Shown here one piece after another: positions 10,828-20,800 of a stretch of DNA of 64,000 nt (its first letter is position 1; every line of letters starts with the position of its first letter). The position numbers and the translations under genes are program-made. The notes below the pieces were generated by a model, which ran no database searches, had not been told where the DNA came from, and worked only from the letters and a program-made list of their open reading frames with translations. This DNA comes from Pyrus communis (taxonomy: Eukaryota; Streptophyta; Magnoliopsida; Rosales; Rosaceae): assembly GCF_963583255.1 (NCBI RefSeq), contig NC_084806.1, positions 24,240,735-24,304,734 on the forward strand, read 5' to 3'.

Positions 10828-10832
10828 ATCAT
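10828..10832. repeat. Target site duplication of element C, right copy (ATCAT)
   Basis: Second copy of ATCAT, following the right LTR. Removing the element and one copy restores the reading frame of the integrase of A. Confidence 0.95.
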
Positions 10833-11606
10833 CCACAGACGGACGGACAGTCCGAGAGAACTATTCAGACCTTGGAAGATATGCTACGAGCTTCGGTGCT
10901 ACAGTTCAGTGATGTTTGGCACCAGCGGTTAGATTTGATGGAATTTGCTTACAACAACAGTTTCCATTCGAGTATTGGCATGGCGCCATTTGAAGCTTTG
11001 TATGGTAGATCTTGTCGCACTCTGTTATGTTGGTCAGAGGTTGGCGAAAGAGTCTTAGTGGGCCTGGAGATTGTCGAGGAGACTACTCAAAATGTTCAAG
11101 TAATTAGGTCTAACTTGAAAGCAGCTCAGGATAGGCAGAAAAGTTTAGTAGATCGGCATGCTACGGACAGAGTGTATAAGGTCGGAGATTGGGTATTTTT
11201 GAAGCTTTCACCGTGGAGAGGTGTTGTGCGGTTTGGAAAGAAGGGGAAGTTGAGTCCCAGGTACATTGGACCATACATGGTCACAAAAAGAGTTGGTGAG
11301 GTAGCTTACAGATTGGAGTTGCCTCTGGAGTTGGCTAAAGTGCATAACGTTTTTCACGTGTCTATGCTCCGACATTATGTTGCTGATTCGTCGCATGTGA
11401 TACCTCCTCAACCGTTAGAGATTAATCCAGATTTGACGTATGACGAGGAACCGTTAACGATCTTAGATTGGAAAGAGAAGGTTCTGAGGAACAAGACGGT
11501 GAATTTAGTGAAAGTTTTGTGGAGGAATCACTCGGTTGAAGAAGCTACATGGGAGACAGAAGATCGAATGAGGGATTTGTATCCTAGATTGTTCTTCGAT
11601 CACTAG
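10833..11606 (+). CDS. Integrase C-terminal part with chromodomain (element A), 3' half of the split gene
   Basis: Continuation of the polyprotein at 2-997 after the insertion of C. It begins inside the integrase core (PQTDGQSERT, which carries the third catalytic residue, Glu). It then shows AYNNSFHSSIGMAPFEALYG, the basic DNA-binding region (VGDWVFLKLSPW), the GPY/F motif (YIGPYMVTKRVGEVAYRLEL) and a C-terminal chromodomain ending in VKVLWRNHSVEEATWE. The frame ends at TAG 11604-11606. The chromodomain marks A as a chromovirus, most like the Tekay/Del group, and would direct insertion to particular chromatin. All expected integrase motifs are intact, so the only visible lesion inside the window is the 9.8-kb insertion. 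Confidence 0.93.
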   Translation, partial: PQTDGQSERTIQTLEDMLRASVLQFSDVWHQRLDLMEFAYNNSFHSSIGMAPFEALYGRSCRTLLCWSEVGERVLVGLEIVEETTQNVQVIRSNLKAAQDRQKSLVDRHATDRVYKVGDWVFLKLSPWRGVVRFGKKGKLSPRYIGPYMVTKRVGEVAYRLELPLELAKVHNVFHVSMLRHYVADSSHVIPPQPLEINPDLTYDEEPLTILDWKEKVLRNKTVNLVKVLWRNHSVEEATWETEDRMRDLYPRLFFDH

Positions 11607-11649
11607 GGGTTATATGTGATTGTTTTGAATTTCGGGATGAAATTCTATT

Positions 11650-11662
11650 AAGGTGGGTAGGT
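11650..11662 (+). other. Polypurine tract of element A
   Basis: AAGGTGGGTAGGT lies directly before the LTR start TGTAACATCCCG and 43 bases after the pol stop. Confidence 0.75.
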
Positions 11663-11834
11663 TGTAACATCCCGTCCCGAAACTAACGAAACATACATTT
11701 GAAATTACAATTTTACCCCCTAGTTCGTTACTTTACGTGTAGTTTTGTGTTGTGTGGTGTTGTAGGACCACACACACACTCATACCCTCTCTTTCTCTCC
11801 CGGGATTCCCTCCCTCTTTCCCTCACTTTTTGTC

Positions 11835-11866
<32 letters not shown>

Positions 11867-12480
11867 CCCGAGTTCTTCTTCTTCTTCTTCATTCTACATA
11901 CGGACACACACACAAACATACTCAAATCTTCATCAATCAAGAAACCAAGACCACCCTCGTGCTCGTGAGGCTGAGAGGAGTCCAGTGGTACCATTTTCAG
12001 GTAGGAACTCCGACGTTTTCACGTCGATTTCACGAGCTCAGTTTTAGTTACTGTTCATGCAAATTTAATTTACTTAGTTTTTGGACATTTGAAGCTTATA
12101 GTTGTGTTTGTGAGGTTCCCAGGAGCTTGGGAGTAGCTCGTTGGGTGAGTTTGGACGTCGGGATCGTCCTGTTCAAAGTTGGCCGAACTTGGATTGTTGT
12201 TGCAGGTATGATCTAGTGAGTTTTAGCTTGTAAAAGTGGTCTAACGTTGTTCTACTAGTCCTAAGCTTCATTTTGGCGTTTGAATCATGAAAATTGGTTG
12301 AAAAACGAAGGAGAAAACTAAGTTTGAATTTTTCCCAGTTTTCCGGCGCCGTCGCCGGCGCCGGAGTCTCGCCGGAGAAGAAAGGAGAATATTCCGTTAA
12401 GTTTGACGGAATATTCCTAACGGCAGTGACGGCGTCAGTTAAGTTTAACAGAATATTCCGTCAGTTTAACGGAATATTCC

Positions 12481-12504
12481 TGACGGCGTCAGTTGACGCC
12501 GTCA
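12481..12504. repeat. Perfect inverted repeat with TGACG arms in LTR of A
   Basis: Arms TGACGGCGTCA and TGACGCCGTCA (11 bp each) separated by GT. TGACG cores are typical of plant bZIP (TGA factor) sites, so a promoter role is possible. That is inference. Confidence 0.7.
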
Positions 12505-13154
12505 GTGTGCATGGCACGTGGCCGCGCGTGGGGGGCGCGTAGGTCCGTGCCTATTCAGGCGCGTGGGGGTGCGTGCGGGGTCCAAAAATTATTTTAAAAA
12601 TATGGGTGTGATCCTGAGGTTGTGTAGAGCACGTTGGTATATTCATTTGTCCAATTTGAGCAATGTATGAGAAGTTATTACGAGAAGTTGGTTAGGTGCT
12701 TTTAAATTAACGTTTTTGTAGCTTTTTCGCGTATAGGTGATACGTATTCCGAGGACGAGCGTACACACTCGAGGCAGGGGGGCTACGACCCTTCCACTTA
12801 TCAGTGAGTGGGCTTTTGTTTTCCGTATATACCTATATACATTTAAATTCCCAGAAATAGATTAAAAAGAGTAATTGATTTATGCCATGCATTTTATTAT
12901 TATCGCTTATGCATCATCACATGCATTAGTAGCGGCATACATTTATATATGTGTATTTGGTGCTGTGGACGCACAGGTAAGTGCCAGGTAAGTGGTATTC
13001 ATGTTTGTATGCAGTAATAGTTTGAGATGTTTAGAGAGCTCATAATCTGCACCCCCGGTGTTAGTGCTCCCGCCCGGAGTTAGGGGCATAGCCTTCACTT
13101 GTATGTTCACCCGCACCGCATGCTCGCCTTGGATCCAAGTTAGGTGCAAAGCCT

Positions 13155-13375
13155 GTCGTACAGACCACATTAGGTGGTTCCGACTTGTAGGTGACCCGCG
13201 ATTTATCGCCCAGCTTCACGTGATCGTAGCACTAGAGCATACATATATATATTACACCAAGCTTGTCGTACAGACCACGTTAGGTGGTTCCGACTCGTGT
13301 GCAGATTCAGATATTGAGTTGAGATTGGAGCTCTATATGTAGCCGTACAGGTCACGTTAGGTGACTCCCGGCTGC
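13155..13375 (+). repeat. Hairpin motif cluster in LTR of A
   Basis: Three imperfect hairpins of the form GTCGTACAGACCAC-loop-GTGGTTCCGAC, at about 13156, 13266 and 13343. The last is the variant CCGTACAGGTCAC-loop-GTGACTCCCGG. The arms pair ACCAC with GTGGT and GTCG with CGAC. Related copies occur in the LTRs at 56563-58723 and 59930-61803. Confidence 0.75.
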
Positions 13376-13946
13376 CAGATTATATGTTATTGATGTGAAT
13401 TACGCTTGAGCATTTACATTTGATTATGAGATTCCGTTATGGCATATTCTCGAGCATGAATGGCATATTTGGAGCATGAATGGCATATTTTGGAGCATGA
13501 TTGGCATATCTATACATACGTATATATGTTCATTTTCTGGGAAGTATACAGGTTTTACGGCGAGGGGTTAGAATGTATTTTGCTAAAGAGTTTTCAAAGA
13601 GCTTTGTTTTTGCCCACTCACGCTTTTGTTTTTGCGCCCCTCCAGGTTCTAGTGGTCTAGCAAGTTCAGTGGTTTTTCCCAGAGGGCGTCCCGGCATTTC
13701 TGACAGACACTCACCATTGTAGGGTCACCTTCGGGTGTATTTATGTCGCAACTTTCCTTTTTGACTGCTGTAGACTTGCTCTGAAATTGTGTCTCACATA
13801 CGCTAGCACTTGTTTTAGTACTTTGTATGCTAGTTTTTAATTATTCGTACTTTTATATTACTATCTTTATAGCTTCCGCACGCGCACATGGCTACGTCAC
13901 CTTCGTGTGACGGCCAGCACGCCCTGATCTCGGTCGGGGTGTGTTA

Positions 13947-14552
13947 GAAAGGCCCAAGCATTGGTTGTAGCGTCGAAGTTTGTTTTGGCGTTGAATCAAG
14001 AACACCCATTTCTAGGGTTTCCGATGGTGTGAGGCCAATTTCAGGTGCTTCCCGGCCAAATTGAACTTCGGCCCAGGTATGAAAGTTGTTCCCCTTGTTG
14101 TGTTCTATAAGTCCGTAAAAATTTGGTAATTTTTGGAGTTCTTCAGAAAATTGGATTTCCGTTCGTCGGAAACTGCCACCTGCGACTACGCGTGGCCAAT
14201 GGGCCGATGCTGCCTTTTTAAGTAGATTTCGATATTCTGAATTCATTTCTGGGTATCCATTTGATGTGTTTCTATTGCTAAATATGGTATTGAATATTTC
14301 CTCTACTTGAATATTTTAGGAAATGGATTAAAAATGAAAGGTGAACTACGAATGGCTTGATCCCTATTGAGGGTAGGTAGGCAGTCTAACAAGAAGTTAG
14401 ATGCAGCCATAAAATAATTGAGATTAACCTTTTGTTGAAAATTTGTCTTAGAAAAGGAATTGGGTGATTAGTTTAAAAATAAATCTTAGGGTTTAATTTC
14501 TTTGGGCTTACCATAGTAATTATCTTCCGAATTAAGAAATTGGGTTGTTACA
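13947..14552 (+). repeat. 3' part of the 5' LTR of element B
   Basis: It begins GAAAGGCCCAAGCATTGGTT immediately after the LTR of A and ends GGGTTGTTACA. It aligns along its length with 19287-19890 of the downstream LTR with scattered substitutions. The rest of this LTR must lie left of element A, outside the window, so A inserted into the 5' LTR of B. Confidence 0.9.
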
Positions 14553-14554
14553 AA

Positions 14555-14566
14555 TGGTATCAGAGC
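14555..14566 (+). other. Primer binding site of element B, tRNA-Met type
   Basis: TGGTATCAGAGC, two bases after the LTR end, is the classic complement of the 3' end of plant initiator tRNA-Met. Confidence 0.92.
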
Positions 14567-16007
14567 AAATGATCCCACCTTACAATGTGAGATAATATTG
14601 ATGGTTGTGGATGTGAATTGTGAAGTGTATTGATATTGCACTATTTCATAAGTTCTTGACTAATGATGAATTTATGTGAAATGCCTATATTGTGAATCAC
14701 TATGAAGTGAATTGAATTGAGTAGGAGTAGAAAATTTTAAAATGTCATATTTTATGCATAGCTTTAAGAATGAGCGTTTGGTTTAAAGTTCCAGATTAAT
14801 CTTGAATGGAGTTGATATTATGTTATGTATTATGAAAAATTTGAATGTTAGGATGATTGTGAAATTGAGACAAGTAGATGGAAAAGTTGTATTATACCTA
14901 TGCAATTGAGAAATATTGATTTGGACGGAAATGGCTCGAGGATGATGAATTGGGTGAAAATGACCGAGGATGATGAATTGGGCGAAAGGGCCCATGGATG
15001 TTGATTAGGGCGGAAAAGGCCCGTGAATGTTGACTTGGGCAAAAAGGCCTGTGGATGTCGATTTGGGCTTGATAGCCCGTGGAATTGGAGGAATGTCTAA
15101 TTGGGCAAAATGGTCCGTGGATGTGGATTTGGGCAGAATGACCCATAGAAAGTGGAAAAGTGGTTGAATGGGCATAAAAACCTAGTGTTTCCGGGAGAAA
15201 AGCTCTGTGTGTGGGCTGTGAGAATGAGTTATCAATGGGATGTGTGGAAAGGTATAATTGATGGGTATATTACGATTCTTTCCAAACTACTAGTCACATG
15301 TTGGAACAGAAAGAAAATCGTGGTAAAATCTTTGTTTGACCAATGATGATTATGCTTAGGAATTCTTTATATTTGCATGGCCAATGATAATGATGGATGA
15401 AAATTTTAATATTTATGAAAGTCATGGTGGTGTATCGAATGGGAATGAAATTATAAACTGTGGTTATGATTTGACCATTATAATTGGAATGGTGAAAAGA
15501 CCATGAAGATTTCTTTTCATTTATTATTGGTGGACGTGAATGAAAATATGGAATGAGATTTTGAGTTCATTTAATATAAACGTTTTCCTAGTTAAATTTT
15601 TATGTTTGATGAAAAGAATTGATGGGGAAATTTTATAATTACAAATTCGATTGTTTTGGTTGCCATAGTTATGAGTTGTCATTGTTAGATTTGATACTGC
15701 GAACAAAACTGATGACGAGCACACATTCTTGTGGCTTGGTGATTAATAAGGGTTTAGTTATGTTGGCCAATGGAGTTGTAATATATTTAAATTTCTCTTC
15801 CTTGGTTGATGAAATGTGAATAGTACTTTAGAAGTGCGAGTCACTCATTTATTTGATCTTTGGCTGCACCTTAAAGCAATTTAAAAGAGAATCAATTGAA
15901 AGAAAGATTTGGAAGAAAAAAAAAATTCTGATGTTTGGTATCACTCATGAGTGCAGTTAGAAATTTTGAGGTAGAATTGTTGTAACGGTGATGTATAGCC
16001 AATGATG
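14567..16007 (+). other. Non-coding internal region of element B, left part
   Basis: No gag or pol motif is visible in any frame; open frames are shorter than 100 codons and lack domains. From about 14920 to 15150 there are about seven degenerate units of 27-38 bp built around GGATGTTGATTTGGGC followed by AAAAGGCCCGT. The region looks like a decayed or originally non-coding body of a large non-autonomous element. Confidence 0.7.
14920..15150 (+). repeat. Degenerate tandem repeats of about 29 bp in B
   Basis: Successive units share GATG(T)TGA-TTGGGC-AAAAGGCCCGTG with many substitutions. One unit is longer (about 15077-15118). It is not a microsatellite and not seen elsewhere in the window. 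Confidence 0.7.
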
Positions 16008-16012
16008 GTACG
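16008..16012. repeat. Target site duplication GTACG of solo LTR D (left)
   Basis: GTACG precedes the solo LTR and recurs at 17869-17873. Confidence 0.9.
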
Positions 16013-17868
16013 TGATGTAAAAATTAACTCGACACATAAATTAAACCCTAATGTCAACAATTGTAGTATATATGTAAGTAGGGATCATTCTAGACTGGGA
16101 ATTAACTAGGGATGCTAATCAACACAAATAAGACTTAAAAACACTAGATTAGACTTTATAGACTCAAAACTGACTCAAAACACTCAAAACAGCAACAAAC
16201 AATAAAAAAGACTCAATTCTAGACCTAACAAGTGATTTTTACGAAAATAAGACTTAACTTGACTCAAGAGACTAAAAGAAAACAGATTCTGACTCAAATA
16301 ACAAGACTCAATGGAAGGGGAATTGTTTTTGATGAATTTAAAACTTAAAACAGAAACTTTGCATAAAACACTTTATAAAAAACAATTTGGTGAATTGAAA
16401 AAGGTGAAAGGCTAGTTAGAAGGTCCTTCTCCACACATGACATATGCATACAAACCAATTTCCAGATATAATTCCTTTAGACTATGAATGATAACATCCC
16501 AAGTTAACCGTGATAGCACAAATTAACCATCAGATTTTCCTTAACTCATTGAATTGGATGGAATACGCATCGCAACCAAGTTATCCTTATCAAGTTCCCT
16601 AACTATGAAAAGCATGATGGAATGACATATCGAAGGTCATTAAGTTCTTTGAAAACCATAAGTATTGACGAGGCATTCGTAACTATGAAAAGCATGATAC
16701 TCATACCAAAGATTTACTTAACACAATCATGACTAGTGACTTCCACTACTTGTGAATATAAGTTCATAACGATTAGGTGAAACTCCCTTATACTCTAGCA
16801 TCAAATTCATGCATGCAAATTAAGTGTGACCCTTAATGAACATACATAAACAAGTTTTGATAACTCAGATAAGCAAATCACATTCAAGACTCAAGAAACA
16901 ATAACTGGATGTAATCAATTCATATAAAACATATAATCATGGCTTCGAATTCACCTCTAACTATAAAGAAATTAGTTCCTCATGTTCATCATAATTGAAA
17001 ACCAAATTAAAATAAACATCAAACTAAAATTAAGGATAGAAAGAACCCAGAAATGCTCCACACTCCATTGGCAAGCACGGCTCCCTTTGGATGGCAGATT
17101 GCATGGCGCAAGTCCTTCCCTCCTTCCTTCCTTGCTGCGGCACTAGAGAGAATTATATGTAAGTGGTGTGAATTGTGGTGTGAGATGGCTGAATGAATGA
17201 GTGCTTGAATGAGTGAATGGATGGATAAGGGTGGTGGTTGATTTATGCGGCAAAATGTAGTATTTATAGGCTAGGGTTTTGCACAATTTCTGAAAGGAAA
17301 AGGATGGCACAATCCTAGGGGAAAAGGACTAGGGTTTGGTAGAAACCAAGGGGGAAAAGGTTAGGAACCTGTGGCAAGGATTTAGGCCTTCTAGAAAGGG
17401 TATTATGGCAGGTTTTTAGGGGCTAAGGGGTGCGGCACCAATGTAGGAGAAGGATAGAGCTTCTAGAACCTAATATTTAGGTGAATTAATTTAAAATTAA
17501 GTCATCTTTGCAGCTGGAATTAAGGTGGAACAAGATTAGGTTAGGATAAGATAAGATAAGGTTGGATAAGGTTTGGATAATGTTCCATGTTTCTTGCTCT
17601 TTCCTTATCTTCTTTGTCTTGAACTTGTTTCTCCAGATTTGTTGCATGTTCCTAGCCTCTTTTGACTTCAAATTCGTCCATCCACCTTGCTCCATATGCA
17701 AGCTATCCATTCCAAGCCCAAAAATACTCCAAAATGCACTTTCTTGCCTCTTTTGCCATTTAAACCTACAAACACACAAAAATAGCTTAAATCAGTATAA
17801 TAAATAGAAACTAACTATGTAAATGCAAGAAAACAAGCTAACTAAATCGCATAAATATGCTCCTATCA
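16013..17868 (-). repeat. Solo LTR D (Tat/Athila-type, TGATAGGAGCATA family)
   Basis: 1856 bp, reading on the minus strand from TGATAGGAGCATATTTATGC to ...TTTTTACATCA, flanked by perfect GTACG duplications and with no internal element sequence. It is the same family as the solo LTR at 32530-34455, with matching termini and long shared blocks such as the CACCTAATCGTTA region, and a relative of the LTRs of element C. Solo LTRs arise by recombination between the two LTRs of a full element. Confidence 0.93.
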
Positions 17869-17873
17869 GTACG
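17869..17873. repeat. Target site duplication GTACG of solo LTR D (right)
   Basis: Matches 16008-16012. Confidence 0.9.
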
Positions 17874-17894
17874 TGGTTTACCAATGATTGTGGT

Positions 17895-18178
17895 TGTCAC
17901 ATCCCTGCCTGGGACGGATCACTTCTCGGGCCCGCTCCACCACCGTAGCACGATATTTTCCGCTTTGGGCTTACCATTCCCTCACGGTTTTGTTTTTGGG
18001 AACTCACGAGCAACTTCCCAGTGGGTCACCCATCATGAGATTGCTCTAGCCCCCTTCTCGCTTAACTTCGGAATTCCTATCGAACCCGAAGCCAGTGAGC
18101 TCCCAAAAGGCCTCATGCTAGGTAGGGATGGGAATATACATATAAGGATCACTCCCCTAGGCGATGTGGGATGTCACA
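17895..18178 (-). repeat. Cassandra solo LTR (TRIM element with 5S rRNA sequence)
   Basis: 284 bp flanked by GTGGT at 17890-17894 and 18179-18183. On the minus strand it runs from TGTGACATCCCACATCGCC to GGGATGTGACA. The middle (18011 to about 18100) resembles 5S rRNA in the same orientation: AATTCCGAAGTTAAGCG and GATGGGTGACC are the hallmark A-box and C-box surroundings. Cassandra LTRs are known to carry a 5S-derived RNA polymerase III promoter. The duplicated LTR and the interior are absent, so this is a solo LTR. It sits 21 bp from the right TSD of solo LTR D. Confidence 0.9.
18011..18100 (-). ncRNA. 5S rRNA-like segment within Cassandra LTR
   Basis: The minus strand shows the 5S-like GAAGTTAAGCG (around 18058-18069) and ATGGGTGACCCACTGGGAAG (around 18014-18033). 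It is diverged from a true 5S gene across the intervening part. It is an internal pol III promoter relic rather than a functional rRNA gene. Confidence 0.7.
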
Positions 18179-18183
18179 GTGGT

Positions 18184-18528
18184 TATTATGCTAGTATTTA
18201 TCTAGCCAATGGTAGATGTGGTTTGAGATTCTGGTATTTATTTAGCCGATAAGAATTATGGCTTGATGTTTGATATTATTTTTGCCAATGTGTATGGCTA
18301 GAAATTCTGATATTTATTCTGCCAATGAATGTGGCTGGGAATCTGAGAATGTGGGTGAGAATCACAATTATTAATCGTTGGTTGCTTATTTTTGGAGACT
18401 GAATAAAATCGTGGACTGAGATTATGATTTTATTCACCATTAAAGGAATGGTGGGAATAGTTCTAATTCCTTTTCATAACTCGATGGTTGAAATCTTGGG
18501 GACGAGATTTATTTTAACGGGGGGTGAA
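18184..18528 (+). other. Internal region of element B, right part, with polypurine tract
   Basis: Non-coding. It contains about four loose repeats of 45-60 bp around TATTTATT-TGCCAATG-ATGTGGCT. Before the LTR lies a purine-rich AACGGGGGGTGAA (18516-18528), the likely polypurine tract. Confidence 0.7.
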
Positions 18529-19890
18529 TGTAATACCCTGAAAATTTAAATATATGAATTAAATATTCATAATTATGAATATGTGGAGAAATCCGAAAAT
18601 CAATCGATTTATGGTTATGAAAATTTAATCGAGAAATTTTAAAATTTGTTATGGGAGATTATTATAATTTATGTCGTAAAATTTATCGATAAGTGGAAAA
18701 GACGAAAATGACCCTATTGTATTAAACGGGATTCTTCGTGGACATATTTGATCATTTCATGATTTTTCAAATTTCTTTACATATTTGGGTAGTACTCGTC
18801 GATTCGAACGCGTGGGGTGCAAACAGAATGTAATTTGGAGTTATAATGAATAAATTAGAGACGTTTTAGTTGAAAAAAAAAAAAAGAAAAAAAAAAGAAA
18901 GAAGAAGCTGCCGGATGGCAGCAAGAGAGAGGGGAAAATAGAGAGTTACGGGAGAGAAAAGGAGAAGGGAGGGCCAACCAAGAAGGGAGGAAAGGAGGGG
19001 AAAGGAGGGAGAAGAGGAATAGGGAACTGGCTTCCCTTTTGACCCGCTGACCCGACCTGGTCGTATCTCCCTCATCCGACTTCCATTTTGGGTGATCTTG
19101 GTGTCCATGGAAAGCTCTTGGTGAGCCCAACATCCTTGTGGTGTTAGATTTTTAAATTTCTAACCCAATTTTACAAATCGAAGCCACAAAGTTCCGGTTT
19201 GTCCGGTGGATTTCACCCTTTTTCGGTGATTCCGACAACGATTACCGTTGATCCCCACCATCAATAGACTCCCCTCAATCCCAGGAGAAAGGCCCAAGCA
19301 TTGGTTGTAGGTCAAAGTTTGTTTTGGCGTTGAATCAAGAACACCCATTTCTAGGGTTTCCGATGGTGCAAGCCAATTTCAGGTGCTTCCCAGCCGAATT
19401 GGACTTCGGCCCAGGTATGAAAGTTGTTCCCCTTTGTTGTGTTCTACAAGTTTGTAAAATTAGGTAATTTTTGGAGTTCGTCAGAAAATTGGGTTTCTGT
19501 TCGCTAGAAACCGCCACCTACGGCAACGCATGGCCAATGGGCCGATGCTGCCCTTTTATGCAGATTTCGATATTCTAAATTTGTTTTTGGGTATCCATTT
19601 GATGTGTTTCAATTGCTAAGTGTGATATTGAATATTTCCTCCATTTGAATATTTTAGGAAATGGATTAAAAATGAAAGGTGAACTACGAATGGCTTAATC
19701 CCTATTGATGGTATGTAGGCAGTCTAATAAGAAGTTAGATGTAGCCATAAAATAATTGAGATTAATCTTCAATTAAAAATTTGTCTAAGTAAAGGAATTA
19801 GGTGATTAGTTTAAAAATACATCTTAGGGTTTAATTTCTTTGGGCCTACCATAGTAATTATCTTTCGAATTAAGAAATTGGATCATCACA
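18529..19890 (+). repeat. 3' LTR of element B
   Basis: 1362 bp, TGTAATACCCTGAAAATT...GGATCATCACA. The last 604 bp match 13947-14552. The visible substitutions are far more numerous than between the LTRs of C or G, so B is older than its invaders, as nesting requires. An A-rich tract is at 18871-18900. Confidence 0.9.
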
Positions 19891-20111
19891 TAATGGTTTT
19901 AAACAAACCCCTCAACCTTCATAGTATGCATGGATTGATTGGCCATAGTTCCATTAAAAGCATATTCACTTAACATATTGTGCAATTGAGGAATCATTTC
20001 ATCTTCATCCACAGAGATATCATCATCCACCTCTACCACATCCATCATTAACAACTACTTACAGTAGCACTTATGTCCTCTCACCCATTTTTCATCATAG
20101 AAACAACACTC

Positions 20112-20113
<2 letters not shown>

Positions 20114-20173
<60 letters not shown>
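20114..20173 (+). repeat. (CT)n microsatellite, 60 bp
   Basis: An uninterrupted CT dinucleotide run of about 30 repeats, followed by TTTCTTTG. Confidence 0.97.
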
Positions 20174-20180
<7 letters not shown>

Positions 20181-20249
20181 CACTTCATCAGGAGACAACT
20201 TCTTCACAAGTAGAGTAGTTTTTATTTTGGTGTTTTGGAAATTGGTTTG

Positions 20250-20800
20250 AAAAGTAGGGGCAAGCTTAGCTTTCTAACTTAACCTAGAGGTACCAGATTT
20301 GAGCTCTTTAAGCTTAGCATCTATTTGCATAGCAATAGCTATAGCATCATGGACAGTAGAGGATTTCAATAATTTCACATCATACTTCAAATCATGCTTT
20401 AAACCTCCCAAAAAACAACTCTTAAGTAAAATTGGTCCAACATCAGATCTGTTGGCTTGTGAAATTCCATGATTATTTTACTGTGCATGTTGGGCGTAGT
20501 TTGAACAAAGCCTCAGTGCTATCTTCAAACATAGAAAGCCCAAACTCCTGACAGAAAGCTTTGGTGAATTCCTCCCAACGAGGTGTGCTCTGCAAACAAT
20601 CACTCCATCGAAACCACTGCAAGGCTTCATGCTCCAAATGAAAAGAAACCGTGAGCACTTTCTGGTAATTTGGTGTGTCATAATATCAAAAGTACTGCCC
20701 CGCTTTATAGATTCATGCCATAGGCTCATCACCATCAAAGAAATGAGGGAAATCCAATCTGTGGTACCATTGCAGATTGTTTGGTTGAACTCCAGGATCA
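20250..20800 (-). pseudogene. Broken Ty3/gypsy gag fragment
   Basis: On the minus strand, 20473-20658 encodes a stretch with the retrotransposon gag signature (FHLEHEALQWFRW ... WEEFTKAFCQEFG ... FEDSTEALFKL). Upstream gag-like sequence (DGDEPMA-like) continues to about 20760 in another frame, and downstream text (LKELKSGTSRLS) is near 20285-20330. At least one frameshift and several stops break it. No LTR or pol accompanies it, so it is an orphan fragment. Confidence 0.72.

Larger units (their letters stand above)
11663..13946 (+). repeat. 3' LTR of chromovirus A
   Basis: Starts TGTAACATCCCGTCCCG and ends GGTCGGGGTGTGTTA. The related solo LTR at 56563-58723 ends in GTGTCA, so the terminal TA here is probably a mutated CA. 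Inside are a CT-rich microsatellite (about 11831-11866), a GC-rich palindromic patch (about 12345-12375), repeated GGAATATTCC blocks (12388-12480), a perfect inverted repeat (12481-12504) and three hairpin motifs built on GTCGTACAG/CCGTACAG (13155-13375). The 5' LTR and its TSD lie left of the window. Short ORFs within are not genes. Confidence 0.88.

Noticed and set aside
11752..12216. 154-codon frame
   Set aside because: Lies inside the LTR of A over a CT microsatellite; low complexity, not a gene.
18011..18100. A true 5S rRNA gene
   Set aside because: Diverged and embedded in a 284-bp LTR with TSD; it is the Cassandra promoter relic.
17857..18252. 131-codon frame
   Set aside because: Spans the end of solo LTR D, the antisense of the Cassandra 5S-like part and B sequence; an accidental reading.
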